64,000 nt of DNA from Chrysoporthe austroafricana (GCA_001051155.2 JYIP02000005.1:2480001-2544000), one strand, 5' to 3'. Shown: positions 1-11,477, counted from the first letter of the stretch. Program-made: numbers and translations. Notes: generated by a model from the letters alone, not told the origin.

Positions 1-408
1 AAGCACGGCTTCGCGCTGTTCGCGCGGCACCCCGTCAGCGAGCACGTGTGCGGCAACGGGGAGGTGTGCCACATCCACAACTCGGACCGGAGCATGCACA
101 TGAACCTGCACCCCGACGACATCGCCGAGGTCCTGTCCAAGGGCTGGGCCGAGAGGCACCCGCTCGCGTTCGGGGCGCCGCGCAAGTGGTGGGCCCCGAC
201 GAGCCCGCTGCCCGAGACGTTTGTGCTCGTGTATTCGCCCAGGGGTGAGTAGCCCCTCTTTCCTCCCCCCGTGGGGACAGACGTGGAGCGGTGACTAACG
301 AGCAGCACAGATGAGAGTGACCTCCGCGTGGTCTGCAAGATCATCGAGGCAGCCATCTGGTACACCGTGGAGGAGCGCGTTGACATCGAGTCTCTGATGG
401 TGCAGTGA
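1..408 (+). CDS. Luciferase-like-domain protein, 3' end (5' truncated)
   Basis: The reading frame is open from base 1. Exon 1..244, intron 245..310 (donor GTGAGT, branch CTAAC, acceptor CACAG), last exon 311..408 ending in TGA; joining restores an Asp codon. The visible part contains HVCGNGEVCHIHNSD, then a Ser-Met-His-Met segment, a GWAERHPLAFG motif and a FVLVYSPR strand. This resembles the fungal 'luciferase domain' family (PF17648-type; small alpha/beta proteins named by similarity, with no demonstrated light emission). In that family the motif normally reads His-Pro-Ser-Asp; here Pro is replaced by Asn. The start lies outside the window, so length and N-terminus are unknown. The family name is recalled from motif similarity and is moderately sure; the exon structure is clear. 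Confidence 0.62.
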
Positions 409-1015
409 CTTGCCTCCCGAGAGAGAGACCGAAAAGACTGGCTTCATACATAACCTACCGAACCCCATCAATCCGTCGGGGCGAAGACTGACGCAGAGCG
501 TGCAGCCCAACTTCCACCGCGCGTTTCTTCTTTTCGAGGACACACAACTTCAGTCCTCACACCACTTCACTATGCCGGCATCGCAATTGATGTCGAAACA
601 CAAGTTCATACTTGAACTGTGAGTTCCCACATCCTCCACTTTTCGTCCCTAACCCTACAAGGATCGTCAACCCGGGTTTACATAGTATGAGTATGGAAAA
701 GGGTTTGGGCATGGCAACATGCTTCTTATGAGGAATTGCAGGTACGGCGTTTAACTTGTGTTATATAAAGCACTGGAGTCAAGGCCGGTTGCGCAGGATT
801 TTGAAATTGCCGCAGATTGACACCATTTCGATTAAGTAATTCCAAAGCATTCAAAAGCGTCTCAAAGACATCCGTATTTGCTCATCTTGAAGTCAATGAG
901 TCAGTCAGTCCAGGCGCTGAGACGATGCCACGCCAAACGCTGCGCTGCCGTGCCTTCCTGGTCTTGGAAGTTGTGATTGTAGCATTTGTACTCTCAAGCC
1001 TCGCATACTCACCTG
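409..1015. other. Convergent intergenic region
   Basis: This is 3' flanking DNA between the luciferase-like gene (+) and the Cus2-like gene (-). It is AT-richer than the exons. I see no coding frame with family similarity and no RNA gene. The Cus2-like 3' UTR enters from the right, and a good donor site overlaps its stop region (see findings). Confidence 0.5.
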
Positions 1016-2426
1016 TCAGTCCTCCTCATCATCGCCAGCTTCGTCCTTGTTGTCCTTCGACTTGTTAAACTTTAGCCTGCCCGTGGGTATGTACGCCTCA
1101 ACCGTCTGGCCACCGAAGCTTCGCCCGTCCATCAATTGCACACAAGCGTCCGCTGATTCGGGCTTCCGGAACTTGACGCTGACGATGCCCTCAGGCTCGA
1201 GGTCGTACAGCACCACATTCGTGACCTCACCCAGCTTCTCGCACTCGTCGCGTATGTCCTCTTTGATCTCTAACAGCGCCGCAGGGTCTTCCTCAAGCTC
1301 CTGTTGAGTAAACATGTGCTTGAGGATGACCATCTTGTCGCGCTTACCCGTGCGCTGCTCAGGGGGAATATAAGCCGGCTCGTCATCCGACCAGTCGGCC
1401 AGCTTCGCATCAAGCTTCTGGGTCTTCTTAATCACCTTCTCGCGGTCCTTGCTACTGTTACCAGCCCCGCCTCTGCCGTTGTTTGCCTGGTGTGGTTGTT
1501 TGCTCTCGCCCTCGCCCTCACCATCGCCCGGCTGCTGTTGCGTCTTCTTGTAGCTGGTATCGGCAGCCTGCACGCGCATCTTGCCAGACCCGAGCCCGGA
1601 ATCGCTGTATCGGAAGTGCGTGTCGTCCAGTAGCATGATTGCCATGTCAACGCTCTGGGGTTTGAAGAAGACGACAAGCGCGTCGCCCTTGAAACTGCCC
1701 TCCGCGTCCGTATACAGCTTGATCCGCGGCCGGCCGCTGTCGATCTCCTCGGCGATGACGCCGCACTTGCGGCTGAAGACCTCGGCCACCTCGTCGACGG
1801 TCACATCGAGAGGTAGGCCTGTTACGTAGACGGCCCTGTTCTGGGGCGGCTGTTTTTGTTGGGTGGCTTGTCTCTTGTTCTTTCGCTTGCCGTTGGAGGA
1901 AGAGGTTGAGGGATTGCTGTTGTCCTGATCCTGAAGCAGCGCGGGGCGTGTGTTAGTGTGTCACCATGTCCTTTCTTCCCTTTGGCAGCCGGCCTCGGGG
2001 CTGCTTCTTTGGGTTTCGACGCGGTTTACAGCAAGCGCGAGTCGAAAATAACCGTGAAGAAGAAAGGTACAGGAGAGAGGTAGGCCTGTGTTGAGGAATC
2101 ACGCGACGTATCCAGATGGACCGGCATGCGCAGCTTACCTCGAGGTCATCTCGCCTTCTCTTCCTGTCGTTGCTTGACTGCGCGTCACCATGTTGAGCAT
2201 CGCTGCCATACGCACTCTGCTGCTGCTGTACGAGGGCTTCCTCATCCTCGTCCATGACAGGTACCCATCGCTTCAACTGCGCGTCGAACTCGAACTCGGT
2301 GCCATCAGACTCCTGTACGGCAATGTACTTGTTGTCAAGCCTGGAGAAAGAGATTCGATCATCGTTGTCAAACTGCGCAGGGTCCGTCGGGAAGGTAAGG
2401 ACCTCAGCAACAGGTTGCTCTGCCAT
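1016..2426 (-). CDS. CUS2: Splicing factor Cus2 / Tat-SF1 (HTATSF1) homologue
   Basis: Two coding exons on the minus strand, 2426..2139 and 1930..1016 (donor GTAAGC, acceptor CTTCAG, phase 0), give about 400 aa. An acidic N-terminus contains a FDAQLKRWVPVMDEDE segment typical of Tat-SF1 proteins. A basic linker follows, then RRM1 starting at RAVYVTGLPLDVTVDEV (spanning the start of exon 2), a charged low-complexity linker, and a second RRM-like domain with an R-S-F signature (Arg366-Ser-Phe368) characteristic of U2AF-homology motifs. The C-terminus is acidic (DDEED). Cus2/Tat-SF1 binds a ULM of SF3b1/Hsh155 through the UHM and assists U2 snRNP folding before spliceosome assembly in the nucleus. 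Length agrees with filamentous-fungal orthologues (yeast Cus2 is about 285 aa). The ATG at 2426 was chosen because the acidic N-terminus begins there; the frame stays open upstream without family similarity. Confidence 0.85.
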
Positions 2427-2855
2427 TTCGTGCTGTCTTTTTGGTGGCGTTTGTTGTTGTTGTTGCAGAGTCTGAGGTCTGAAGAGGCAGCAGGATTGGA
2501 GCTGTGACTTTTTTGGAGCTGGATAAGGAGGGACGAGGCTCGCTGACGAAATACTGCAGGAACAGGGGTCCGTGCCCCGGGCCAAGCGACCCCCTCGCTC
2601 CACCCCCTGATTCATGGGGTCCAGAGAAGGATGCGATTAAGCAACCTACACGTCATGGGAAAATGAAGCAAAAGTGCCCTTAGTAGAAACACAGCGATGT
2701 ATCTTGATGTAGCGAAAGCTCGAAACAGCAGGTGTATGCACAATATTATGAAACGAGTACAAGTCACCAGGTCAGCCTCCCGGTCGTCTGTTCCAATGCC
2801 AAATCGACCACGTCTTCATCTAGGAGTCCGTGCCATTCTATCCCCCCCAAACAAC
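2427..2855. other. Intergenic: carrier 3' end / Cus2 promoter
   Basis: Tandem-gene spacer of 429 bp. It must hold the 3' UTR of the upstream carrier gene and the promoter and 5' UTR of the Cus2-like gene. No conserved element was recognised. Confidence 0.45.
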
Positions 2856-4189
2856 TCAAGCCTCCTTCTTCGCAGGCGGTGCCGCACCACCGGTCGTGGG
2901 GAAACCCATGAAAATCTTGAAGTAATCCTGTGCGCGCATTTGTTAGTGGACTCTGCTCGCTGCGAAACGAGCACCAGGAAACGTGACTCACGTAGATCAT
3001 CCATTGCAGACCAGTCAGTGTTCCAATCATCACGATCCTCATCGGGAGACCATTCCATAGTCCCTTGAAGCCAATGTCGGCGTAGATCCTCGAAGTCACG
3101 GTTCCAAACGACTCGCCCGGCTTACGGTAGGCGTTCAACTTGGACACCATGACATCGGCAGGGTGAGAGACGACGGCGCACAAGATACCGGCCAAGTAGC
3201 CACCGACGAACGAGACACCAGTCTGAGCGGCCTTTGAGTAGTCATTCTTGGTACCAGGCATGCGATCGTAAATCATCTCGACAATGGTTTCGAAGGAGGC
3301 GAACCTAGCCGTAGCGTTAATCAGAATATCCCGTCAAGATCAAATAACGGCCTAGCGAAGGGGGGGAACGAACTTCATCATGGTGTATGGGATCTGCCGG
3401 CCCCAGAGCGGATAGAGGCCTTTGTATAGACCGCCAAAGCCTTCCGCCGCAGTAATCGCGCTGATGCCGTGGAATGTGCCCTTATAAGGGCTCGGGATAG
3501 ACGCCTGCATTCTCACCTTGACCGATTCGAATGGGCACAGGGCAATGTCGGCCAGGAACTCGGCCGAGGCGGAGGCTGCAAGGTAAAGGCTGGTCTTGTA
3601 CTTGTAGGCAGCTTCCGGGCCGGCGATGTCTGCATAAGTCTTCTTGAAGTACTCATACCAGCCGTACTTGAAGGCTCCCTGGGCGGAGTAGCCGAAGAAC
3701 GTGGGGCTCCAACCAGTAAATATACCACGGAGACCCTCGGTACGATAGATCTTCCCCCAGGCCTGGAAGTTGCCAGTATACAACTTAGAGTCCACCTGCC
3801 GTCGAGTCTTGACGACATCGAGGGGTGTGACGGCCGTGTGCGTCAAGCCCTAGAGTCGGCATGAGTACATTGAGCCCAAGGGAGGGGGCATCAGGATCTT
3901 GGCTTACACAGGCCAGCATTCCACCAAAGGTGCACGCAGCATAGTACTTGCCGGAGAAGAGCTCGATCTGGCCCGTCTTGGCCTGCGCCGCGGCGGAGGC
4001 CTTGTTGAACTCGGCGGTCGCCTCGGCAGAGAGCTTCTTGGCCTTGTCCTCTACGGTCGAGTAGGCAGAGTAGAGGTCCATGCGAGCCTGGTACGGAGTG
4101 GCTCCGCCGCCCCGGGCCTTCAGCCCATCCTTGGACTGGTTCGGGAAGGTCTTCTGAAGGACCTCATAACGAGGGTAGAGGTGCGACAT
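2856..4189 (-). CDS. PIC2: Mitochondrial phosphate/copper carrier (Pic2/SLC25A3 type)
   Basis: Four coding exons on the minus strand: 4189..3908, 3849..3374, 3304..2992, 2927..2856; 380 aa. Three mitochondrial-carrier repeats are visible through their signature loops [21 protein letters not shown] and [10 protein letters not shown] (PX[DE]XX[KR] form). The N-terminal ~90 residues are a soluble, Ala/Lys-rich extension before the first repeat. The first helix carries the [11 protein letters not shown] pattern and the end reads GFPTTGG; both resemble yeast Pic2 and human SLC25A3 more than yeast Mir1. The protein should sit in the inner mitochondrial membrane, importing phosphate, and in the Pic2 branch also copper. 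The second intron uses a rare GTTCGT donor; the join (AA|G TTC GCC) restores the conserved KF-A-SFE segment, so I trust it. The copper role is inferred from the family branch only. Confidence 0.9.
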
Positions 4190-5248
4190 CCTGCGAGGCA
4201 GAGGGTGTGGCTCTCAGACAGCTACCTGAGCTATCGTCAGTAATCTGAATGAAGCTCTCCGGACGTGGCTTTGAGGTATTTGAGCCGCGCTTGAGATATA
4301 AATAAGCAGTAAGCGAGAACAGGATTCCGGTATGTCCCGCGCAGTGAGAAGAACCCGGGGATATGACGAAACCGGCACTTCACGGAGATAGGGTCACCAG
4401 AAGAATTCCATGCCGCTTACTTGCCTTGGGGGACCGATACTATGTATAGGACTCTGTCCAGGTCAATCAATACATTCAAGGTTGCGTACGAGATCGCCAG
4501 GACTGATCAAGTGGTGATGTCGCAGCACAGTCGCAATCCAGGAGATTGGAGAGAAGACGGAGGTATGACAAGCCCCGAGAGGACAGATGAGGAGGGCTTG
4601 TCAGCTCTCCAACCAACCCCCATCCTCACCCACCCCCAATCTATTGGCTCCTCTGGCCGTCAGTCAAAACAAAGCAGCAGGTAGCAGAGCAGGCAGCACT
4701 ACCAAGTCCCCACTGACGTCGATGGGATCTTTTTTTCGCTCAGCATCTCGATTGTTGCTGATTGGCTATTCCCTGCGCATACCTGCCATAATTGTCCCTA
4801 CTATATTTTTTGAGAGGCCCAGCTTCGAGGTTGATCATACAGATCGACGAGGATTAATTTCCTCCAGAGGTGTCGACTGCTCTTGAGGCAGATTTCTCAG
4901 CCGGTAGTATGCATACAACAACACTGCGTAGCTACAGATAGTGAGAAGGAAGACGTCAGGCTGTCTCGGCCGAGTGCCTAGACTTGGCGGAGGGTTGGGT
5001 CCGCTATCGCAGCCGTTGGCCCCACGCTCTGACGGATCGCAGCGCTAATCTTCGGTTCTTTTTCCACTGGCAGCGGCTTTCACATTCAAATGCTGTCAGC
5101 GCCGCACTGAACACAACCCGCTCCACACCTCAAACCACCACCACTACCACGACAGTGCTTCGAACAGGCTCCTACGCCCGCACGCGCAGACGAACCCATA
5201 GCTCCGCACGAGGCACGGGTCCTGTCATCTGGCCTGTGATCCATCATC
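4190..5248. promoter_or_regulatory. Divergent intergenic region, carrier / CBS gene
   Basis: A 1.06-kb spacer holds the promoters of two divergent genes. A CRE-like TGACGTCG lies at 4714-4721 (one mismatch to TGACGTCA), and a second GACGTC core lies near 4951. A run of T at 4731-4736 is followed by A/T-rich DNA to about 4860. No coding frame is convincing here. The CRE matches are short and unproven. Confidence 0.35.
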
Positions 5249-5853
5249 ATGGCGACAGAAATAATGGCACAGCCCTCAACAGCCACAGCCGGGGCGTCCA
5301 GCTCGACACCCTTCGTCTCGAAGTGGGCGTCTCGGTATCGCGGGGTACGTGGGATCCTGACCCGCAACAGGAGCAACATATCACCGCGCGGGATCATGAG
5401 CAGGCCGTACTGACGCACACCGTCTCGCAGGCCGCCGTAGAAGACCTCCAGCCGCCCGCGGCCCTCTCCCTCACGCCCTCGGACCCCATCTCCCTTGCGC
5501 TCACCCTCGCCTTCGAGCGCGACTACACGCACCTCACCATCGTCGACAGCGAGACCCGCAGCCTCCTCGGCTACATCGCCATCCCGCAGCTGCAGGCGCT
5601 CCTCGACGGCGGCAAGGTGAAGCCCGAGGACCACATCTCGAGCGCCATGACCCGCTTCCAGCGCAAGGGCAAGAAGTACAGCGTCATCACGATGGACACC
5701 CCGCTGGAGGAGCTGGAGGCCTTCTTCGAGGGCGCCCACACCGCCGGGCAGAAGCAGGAGTTCGCCGTCGTCACGGACGAGAACCGGCGGTTCGTCCTGG
5801 GCGTGGCGACGCGGAGCGACCTGGAGGAGTTCGTGAAGAGGAGGCCGGCGTAG
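5249..5853 (+). CDS. CBS-domain protein
   Basis: Two exons, 5249..5344 and 5431..5853 (donor GTACGT, acceptor CTCGCAG, phase 0), give 172 aa. The N-terminal ~30 residues are Ser/Ala/Thr-rich and end in the conserved fungal segment KWASRYRG, then AAVEDLQPPAA. Two CBS motifs follow: residues ~40-90 (YTHLTIVD...GYIA) and ~105-165 (EFAVVTDENRRFVLGVATRSDLEEF). Two CBS motifs form a Bateman module, which usually binds adenine nucleotides or S-adenosylmethionine; no catalytic domain is attached. Short stand-alone CBS proteins like this are conserved in Pezizomycotina; the ligand and partner are unknown to me. The ATG at 5249 was chosen because the spliced frame gives the conserved N-terminus. The frame of exon 2 is open further upstream without splicing, but that sequence has no family match. 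Confidence 0.8.
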
Positions 5854-6534
5854 GGCGCCGGCCGGTATTGACCGGGCTGGCTGCGGGGCCTGACAATGAC
5901 GACGAGGTGTCATACGAAGGGCCGTGACGGGGCGCACCCTGCGGGACACCTGCGGTGAAGGCGTGGAGGTCGTCCGGCTCCCAGCCATGTCGACTCAAAG
6001 TCTGCTGAGGAAGAAGAGAGGAAACATACTCTCATGGATAAGAGACGCACGGATCAAGGAGCGAATGCATACTCATCTGCGGGCGTTCGATGGCATGGTG
6101 TCTTTTCAAGGGTCTGGGACACGGGGAAAATGTCCTTTCAACATGACATGGTCGGGAAGATGGAGGCCGCTCGGAACGGGACGGAGTCAACCTCTCAACT
6201 GCTTGCTTGTAATATGCCAAATTTCAAGAGATGCAAGAACATCCACGATGGGTTCACTGGAAACAAATAACAACAGAAAGACAGACGAATATCGGATTCA
6301 TGGCGTATTATTTCCTCCTGCCGAGTCGCACAGAGTAAGGAACGCCTTTCCTCGTATTTCCACGTATGTCGTAGACCGTCGTGATCGCGAGATAGCATCT
6401 ACAAACCAGCGAAGGCCAGTAGAAGTGTGCCTGCCCATATGCCCAGGCACCCAGGAAGTACAGTTCGCCAACCCCGTCCCCTGCCGCCGCCGCCCGAGGG
6501 CGGTCCGCCCTCACCTCAAACCCCCCCCCCCTAC
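5854..6534. other. Convergent intergenic region
   Basis: Spacer between the 3' ends of the CBS gene (+) and the gene at 6535-7295 (-). It is AT-richer from about 6000 to 6400. Open frames here are overlapping and show no family similarity. No RNA gene was recognised. Confidence 0.45.
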
Positions 6535-7295
6535 TTACTCCGGCACAAAGTCGTAGATCATCCTGATCTCGGCCTTCTTCTCGCCCTTCTCGACCACCAC
6601 GTTCCTCGCGTACCGCCGCTCTCCCTGGACGACTTGGAACCCCCACAGCTGCCGCGCGGTCCAGCCGCTGTCGAGGCTCTCGACGAGGTTGTAGACCCAC
6701 TCGGCGGTGCCCTCCTCCCAGTTGCTCCCGAGGAAGGTGGCGTGGCCGCCGTCGGTCGGGGGCGCGGCGACGAGCTGGTTGCGGCTGCGCACGTGCCCGA
6801 ACAGCCAGTCCTTGTGCTCGCGCCACTCGTTGTCGAGCGCGCGGTGCTCGCTCGTGCCCTTGAGCCCGCCCGTCGCCGTCTGCTCGATGTCGATGTGCTC
6901 CGTCTGCCGGCGGGCCTCGCCCTCGCCCTCCTCGGCCACGTACTGCTTCACGTGCAGCGTCACGGACGCCAGCCCGATCGCCTTGCGCGTCAGCCAGCCT
7001 ATGCCCTGGAGCTCGAGGGCCGGGCCCACGTCGTCCGAGAGGGTCTTGTTCTGTTTCGGGGGGGGGCAGGGGGGGTTAGCTGGTCTGCGCCGTGAGGATG
7101 ATGCTGTTGCTGCTATTTCTATAGGGTCCGGGCAAGGTCAATGCGCGCGAGGCAGAGCTGGGCACCTGCAAGAGCCGGGTCCAGCTTCTGCTATGCGACA
7201 TTGCCCTTTGGGGGTTGGCCAGGGGGGTGATGAAGCCTCACCAGGTGCCAGGTGCCATTGAGGTCGTGAATGGTCTTGGATGCTGGGGCCGCCAT
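6535..7295 (-). CDS. Conserved fungal protein of unknown function, lipocalin-like start
   Basis: Two exons, 7295..7242 and 7050..6535 (donor GTGAGG, acceptor GAAACAG, phase 0), give 189 aa. The N-terminus reads IHDLNGTWHLNKTLSDD, an N-G-T-W opening like the G-x-W signature of small beta-barrel lipocalin/FABP folds. It is followed by LQGIGWLTRKAIG, then alternating hydrophobic strands (VTLHVKQY, HIDIEQTATGG) and a C-terminal Trp/Arg-rich strand region ending IRMIYDFVPE. There is no signal peptide or membrane segment. I recall close relatives across Pezizomycotina only as hypothetical proteins of about 190 aa, so I give no function. A small cytosolic beta-barrel binding a hydrophobic ligand is an inference from the N-terminal motif and strand pattern. 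The intron of 191 nt has a G-rich stretch on the plus strand. Confidence 0.72.
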
Positions 7296-9419
7296 GATGG
7301 TGAGTGGAGCAGAGGCTGGGGTCTCTCCTTTTCTTTGTGATCTGTATATTCGAGGTATTTGTTGTCTGTGTCATGTGTAAGTCTCCATGCCGGCCGTCAT
7401 AGCTTGTTATACTAGGACCGCCATGCGCCATGCGCCATGCGCCCGAGCCTAGGGAGTATAAACACCTCACCTATAACACACAATGCAGCCCAGAACACTG
7501 AGGTCTACCGCGGATGGAACAGAGCAAGCCGCAATCTATTGATTCTAAGAACAGAACACGCACAGGTTCAAAGCCTGTGGATACCAGGGTTGGGCGAAGG
7601 GAGGGCGCAGGCCAGAGTGGGCTATTTCACAGGCGCCGCTATCACAAGGGAGAGAGAGGCCGAGGCTGAGTGGGGCTTTCTGGACCTGCTTAGTTCATCC
7701 AGGTTTGTGTTCCTGGACGAGGATGAGGGGCAGATCCCATCCCATCCGCGGTGCCACAGACGCAGTGACATGATATGGCGTGCACAACCTGTGAGGTACT
7801 CCGCGCCTGTTACTGGCGCTGGATATACCTCGGGCAGGAGTCACCTGGCGAATCAGCTACATCGACTGGGCCCGAGGGCCCCGAGGGGCGCGACCAGCTC
7901 TACACTCGACAGTGCTCGAGCCGGATGAATACCCTCAACTGTGCAGCCCTGTCCCATGCCTCGGGCAGGGGCGTTGACATTGCCAATCTCGGGCGCGTCT
8001 GACATGTTGATCGCACACTCTGCCGGGAAGCCTGTGAGTGAGTGCTGAACCAGCCATGGCCTCCCTGCCCTCCGTCCCCCAGATACATACCCACCAGGGG
8101 GGGAATAAAGTATGGCCTGCTCGTCCCCGCGGATGGCCTGCTCCCAAGCTCGAGCGGCGCCCGGCAGCGCAGTGGCGGTCTGCCACGGGTACCATGCAAG
8201 GCCCGGCGTCGAGATCACATGTCACCCAGGCCACCCCACGCCCTCATGCCAGGTTCGGCCCGCTCGACGACACCGCGCCCCGGCCCCCCAAACCGCCCAA
8301 CCCCCCCGGTGGGACGCAGTTTTTCTCGCCCCCGTCGTGCGCGCTCTCAGCGTGCCGCAAGAGGAGAGGTCCTGTCGATTTGCCTGCCGGTCAGGCTCTC
8401 GTCCGGGCTGGATCACCAGACTGCCGGGGGCGAGGCTCGTGTTGTGCACCCTGCCGCCGCAGGGAGCACCCAATAGCGGCCCAGGAAGCAGTCGCTCGAG
8501 GGGGGGGTTGGTTGGCAGCGCCGGTGCCCTCGAGCGAGTGGTGCAGATAGAGCTGTCTGCCCATCCCACCGTCACCTTCCTCGTACGGGGCTCGTTCGAC
8601 GACGGAGGCGCCATGGGTTTCATGTCAGACGGACCAGCCCTTACCTCTCGGTCGCTTTCTGTAGGGTGACACAAGGCAGACGCTGCCTTAGCAGCATCAC
8701 AGTGCATCGCATCGCATCGCGCGACGGCCCAATCGGACGGCTAGGTCTTCAGGACGCAATGGGAAAAAAGAAGCGGAGGCGTGACGAACCACCGCGTCAG
8801 CAATCAGCCTGACAGGCAAAGAATCTCGGAGCAGCATGTCTCGGGATGCAGAAGTAATGACGCTTTTTGCACCGCCGTGGAATTTTTGGTCGTGGTATAT
8901 ATTTGCATTACTCTTCCTCCGAAATATATCTCACCTCGCCCCGTAGATGCTTTTGTCCTAGATGCCGCCCGCCCAAAAAATTGTCCATGGATATGCACAC
9001 ATGACCTCTCCTCCTTGGCCCCTTGACCCTTTCTCTGTATTGCCTGATAGGTAGGCGTTGTATTGATTTGCCGGTCGACATGGTCAGGAAGACCACAGAT
9101 GGAATGGATATCCTGTTGGTACAAAACAAGAGAAAAGGGGAATCGCTGGGTGGGCAGCAGGTCGATGGGTGCTGCTGTCCCCGCGTCTCTGCTTGCTGGA
9201 GTGAGCATCGCTGTCCTTTCTTGTTCGTCTGCCTCTCTGCCCGTCTCTCACAACCTTTCTCTTCGGTGGAATGGTGGGTGTTGATACTGGCGGGTGGCGG
9301 GTTGCTGAGATTGAGATTGTGGAGTCGTCGAGTCATTGGTGTCCTGGACATTCATGTCCAGTGCCACACCTCCGTCGTTGAGGTCGTACTTCGCTTTCGA
9401 CCTCCCGCGGCCATCAAGG
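7296..9419. other. Gene-poor intergenic region, 2.1 kb
   Basis: This region holds the promoter of the 189-aa protein gene and the 3' flank of the SDR gene. Several frames are open for 100-185 codons because the DNA is GC-rich between 8000 and 8700, but they overlap on both strands and resemble no family. No tRNA, repeat array or transposon protein was seen. Confidence 0.45.
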
Positions 9420-10746
9420 CTATGGCCACCACCTCATCCTCTTATAACTCTCGATGACCTCTTCCAGAAGAGCCTTGTTGATCTGGGGTTTCGAATACTC
9501 AAAGCCTAACACCTTCTCTAGCCTGCTCCCGTCCATACTCAGGTCGGTATCCTTCAGCAGCTCCTTCTCCATGTACGGCGTCAAGGGGCCCGGCCTCGTG
9601 ATGCCGGCCGACTCGAGCAGGTCTGCCCAGGGGCCCAGCAGCTCGTCGTTGACGTCCTCGACGACTGAATCCATGTTGAGCTTGGCAAAGTGGCTGATGA
9701 GGGTGCCCTGGAAGCCCGTCTTGATGCCGAAGATCTCGCCGATGACGTTGGCCATGGTGCCCTGCGTGGTAACGCCCTTGTCGACCACGTTGAAGATGGG
9801 CACGGAACCGCCCATCGCCTTGTCGTCCCAGTTCTTCTTGCCCGCTGCATACCACTCCGCCACGGCCCACATCGCCCGCACCACGTCGTCGATGTGCACC
9901 GTGTTCGTCCGCAGGTCTTTGGTCCACAGCCACTTCATCTCCTCGTTCTGGGCCTTGTAGACGCGGGCCATGCACAGCGCTGTTGCGACCCACTGCGAGG
10001 CATAGGGCCCATACACGTGCGCGAGACGGATGATGGCGAGGTTGAGCCTGGAGGGCGACGAGCACTGTCAGAATACCTTGTTCATGTGTGGATGTTGCGT
10101 GCAGCCGGCGCCGACCGAGAATTGCTTACCCCTCGACCTTGGACAGCTGGTCCTCAGCCTGCAGCTTGAACGTCGCGATCTTGCTCCACGGCTTCAGCTT
10201 GTCGGTCTCCTTGCTCGCTGCCGAATCTGACTTGTAGACCATGCCGGTGCTGAGCTCGATGAAGGCCTTGACGCCCCGCTTTGCTGCTTCCTTGCCGACA
10301 GCCAGGGACAGCGCTAATGACCGCAGCTTGTACACCTCGTCCTCCTGTGAGTACCTGGTCTCCCCGCCGCAGTTGAAGACATAGTCGAACTGCTTGCCAT
10401 CCTTCCGGTCGAATATCCTGCCTAGTGCTTCTGCGGTCCGGCGAAGCGGACGGGTCAGCTTCGCCTGCCTACGGTGCCCTCCGGCCGGGGCGGAACGCAC
10501 GGCGCCAGGCCGCGCGCGCAGGAGATGGGGGGTAGGTGACTCACGTTCTCTGCTGGCGTCTGCCTGCACGAACTTGTCGCCGGCGCAGGCCTCGTCAAAT
10601 TCCGGGGCCAGCCATGCCAGCTGCGGGAGGACCTTGTCGACGACACGGACCTCGGAGGCCAAGTCGTTCTTGTGGATGTGAAGAGCGAGGAAGCGTCCGA
10701 TGTAGCCCAGGCCTCCGACGATGAGGACCGAGGGCTTCTCCGCCAT
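9420..10746 (-). CDS. NAD(P)-dependent epimerase/dehydratase (extended SDR, atypical)
   Basis: Three exons on the minus strand: 10746..10545, 10430..10130, 10047..9420; 376 aa. The N-terminal Rossmann motif is VLIVGGLGYIG (Gly11, Gly14, Gly17; GxxGxxG). NCGGETRYS and ELSTGMVY follow, then the IIRLAHVYGP strand and a C-terminal substrate domain. The fold is that of UDP-sugar epimerase-like extended SDRs. The usual catalytic YxxxK is not present in its normal place: Lys156 in the TFKLQAE segment is preceded at -4 by Ile152, not Tyr. So either it is a non-catalytic or atypical SDR, or another Tyr serves. Orthologues are annotated in fungi only as NAD-dependent epimerase/dehydratase. The start ATG 10746 lies immediately before the Rossmann strand. 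Splice joins restore REQ-ALGRIF and EG-LNLAII. Confidence 0.82.
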
Positions 10747-11450
10747 CGCGAGCCAATGGACAACAGAGAGGCAGAAAAGGGGGGCGACGACGCAAGGACA
10801 CTCGAGAGAAGGGCGCACCGATCAGACGTAGCGCTCGGTTCAAGTTGTAGCAAGTAGAAGAGGGACGATCGGATCGAGTTCGTGTCGAGGGGTGCGAGTG
10901 GCCCTGGAGCCAGGACCAGAACGAAAGACCTGGGTTGGGCGGGGTCGACTTTGCGATGTAACTCGTTGAGGGTCCAGGTCAGGGGTCGGTTTCGATAACG
11001 TCTTCCTATCGTTCCTCGCCCGGGCAGGTCGAGGATAGGGCGGCTGGCCGGCGTCGAATTGATGATGGTAGACACGGCCGGTCGAACGCTCTAGTATATG
11101 CCGCACGGGGAAAGATATGCTCTCGTGAAGGTGCAGGTGCAGGTGCTGGATGGAGGTGAGTGCGTGTCTACGCGTGCGCTATGGGTGTTGTTGTCGATGA
11201 TGGGAGATGGTATCTTTTGACGAGAGAAGACGGGGAAAATAGGCGGTGGCAGTCCCGAAAAATCTCAAGATAGAATAGGCGAGATTAAAGCTGGCATATT
11301 TGATGGGTGCGATCCGGTAGATCCAGGTTTGAGCTGGGGCAGGCAAAGATCGTCCGTCTCCAGACAGGTCGCTGCTGGGGATGGTGGCACGGCGCCCTGG
11401 GCCTGAGGTTTATTACTCCGAGATTGGTGAGGAGCGCCGGGGGCCGGGTC

Positions 11451-11477
11451 GATGGGATGGGATGGGATGGGATGGGA
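11451..11477 (+). repeat. (GATGG)n microsatellite
   Basis: Five consecutive copies of the pentamer GATGG and a partial sixth. The surrounding 11.8-11.95 kb is also built of degenerate GGGCATGGG-like purine-rich words. Confidence 0.9.
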
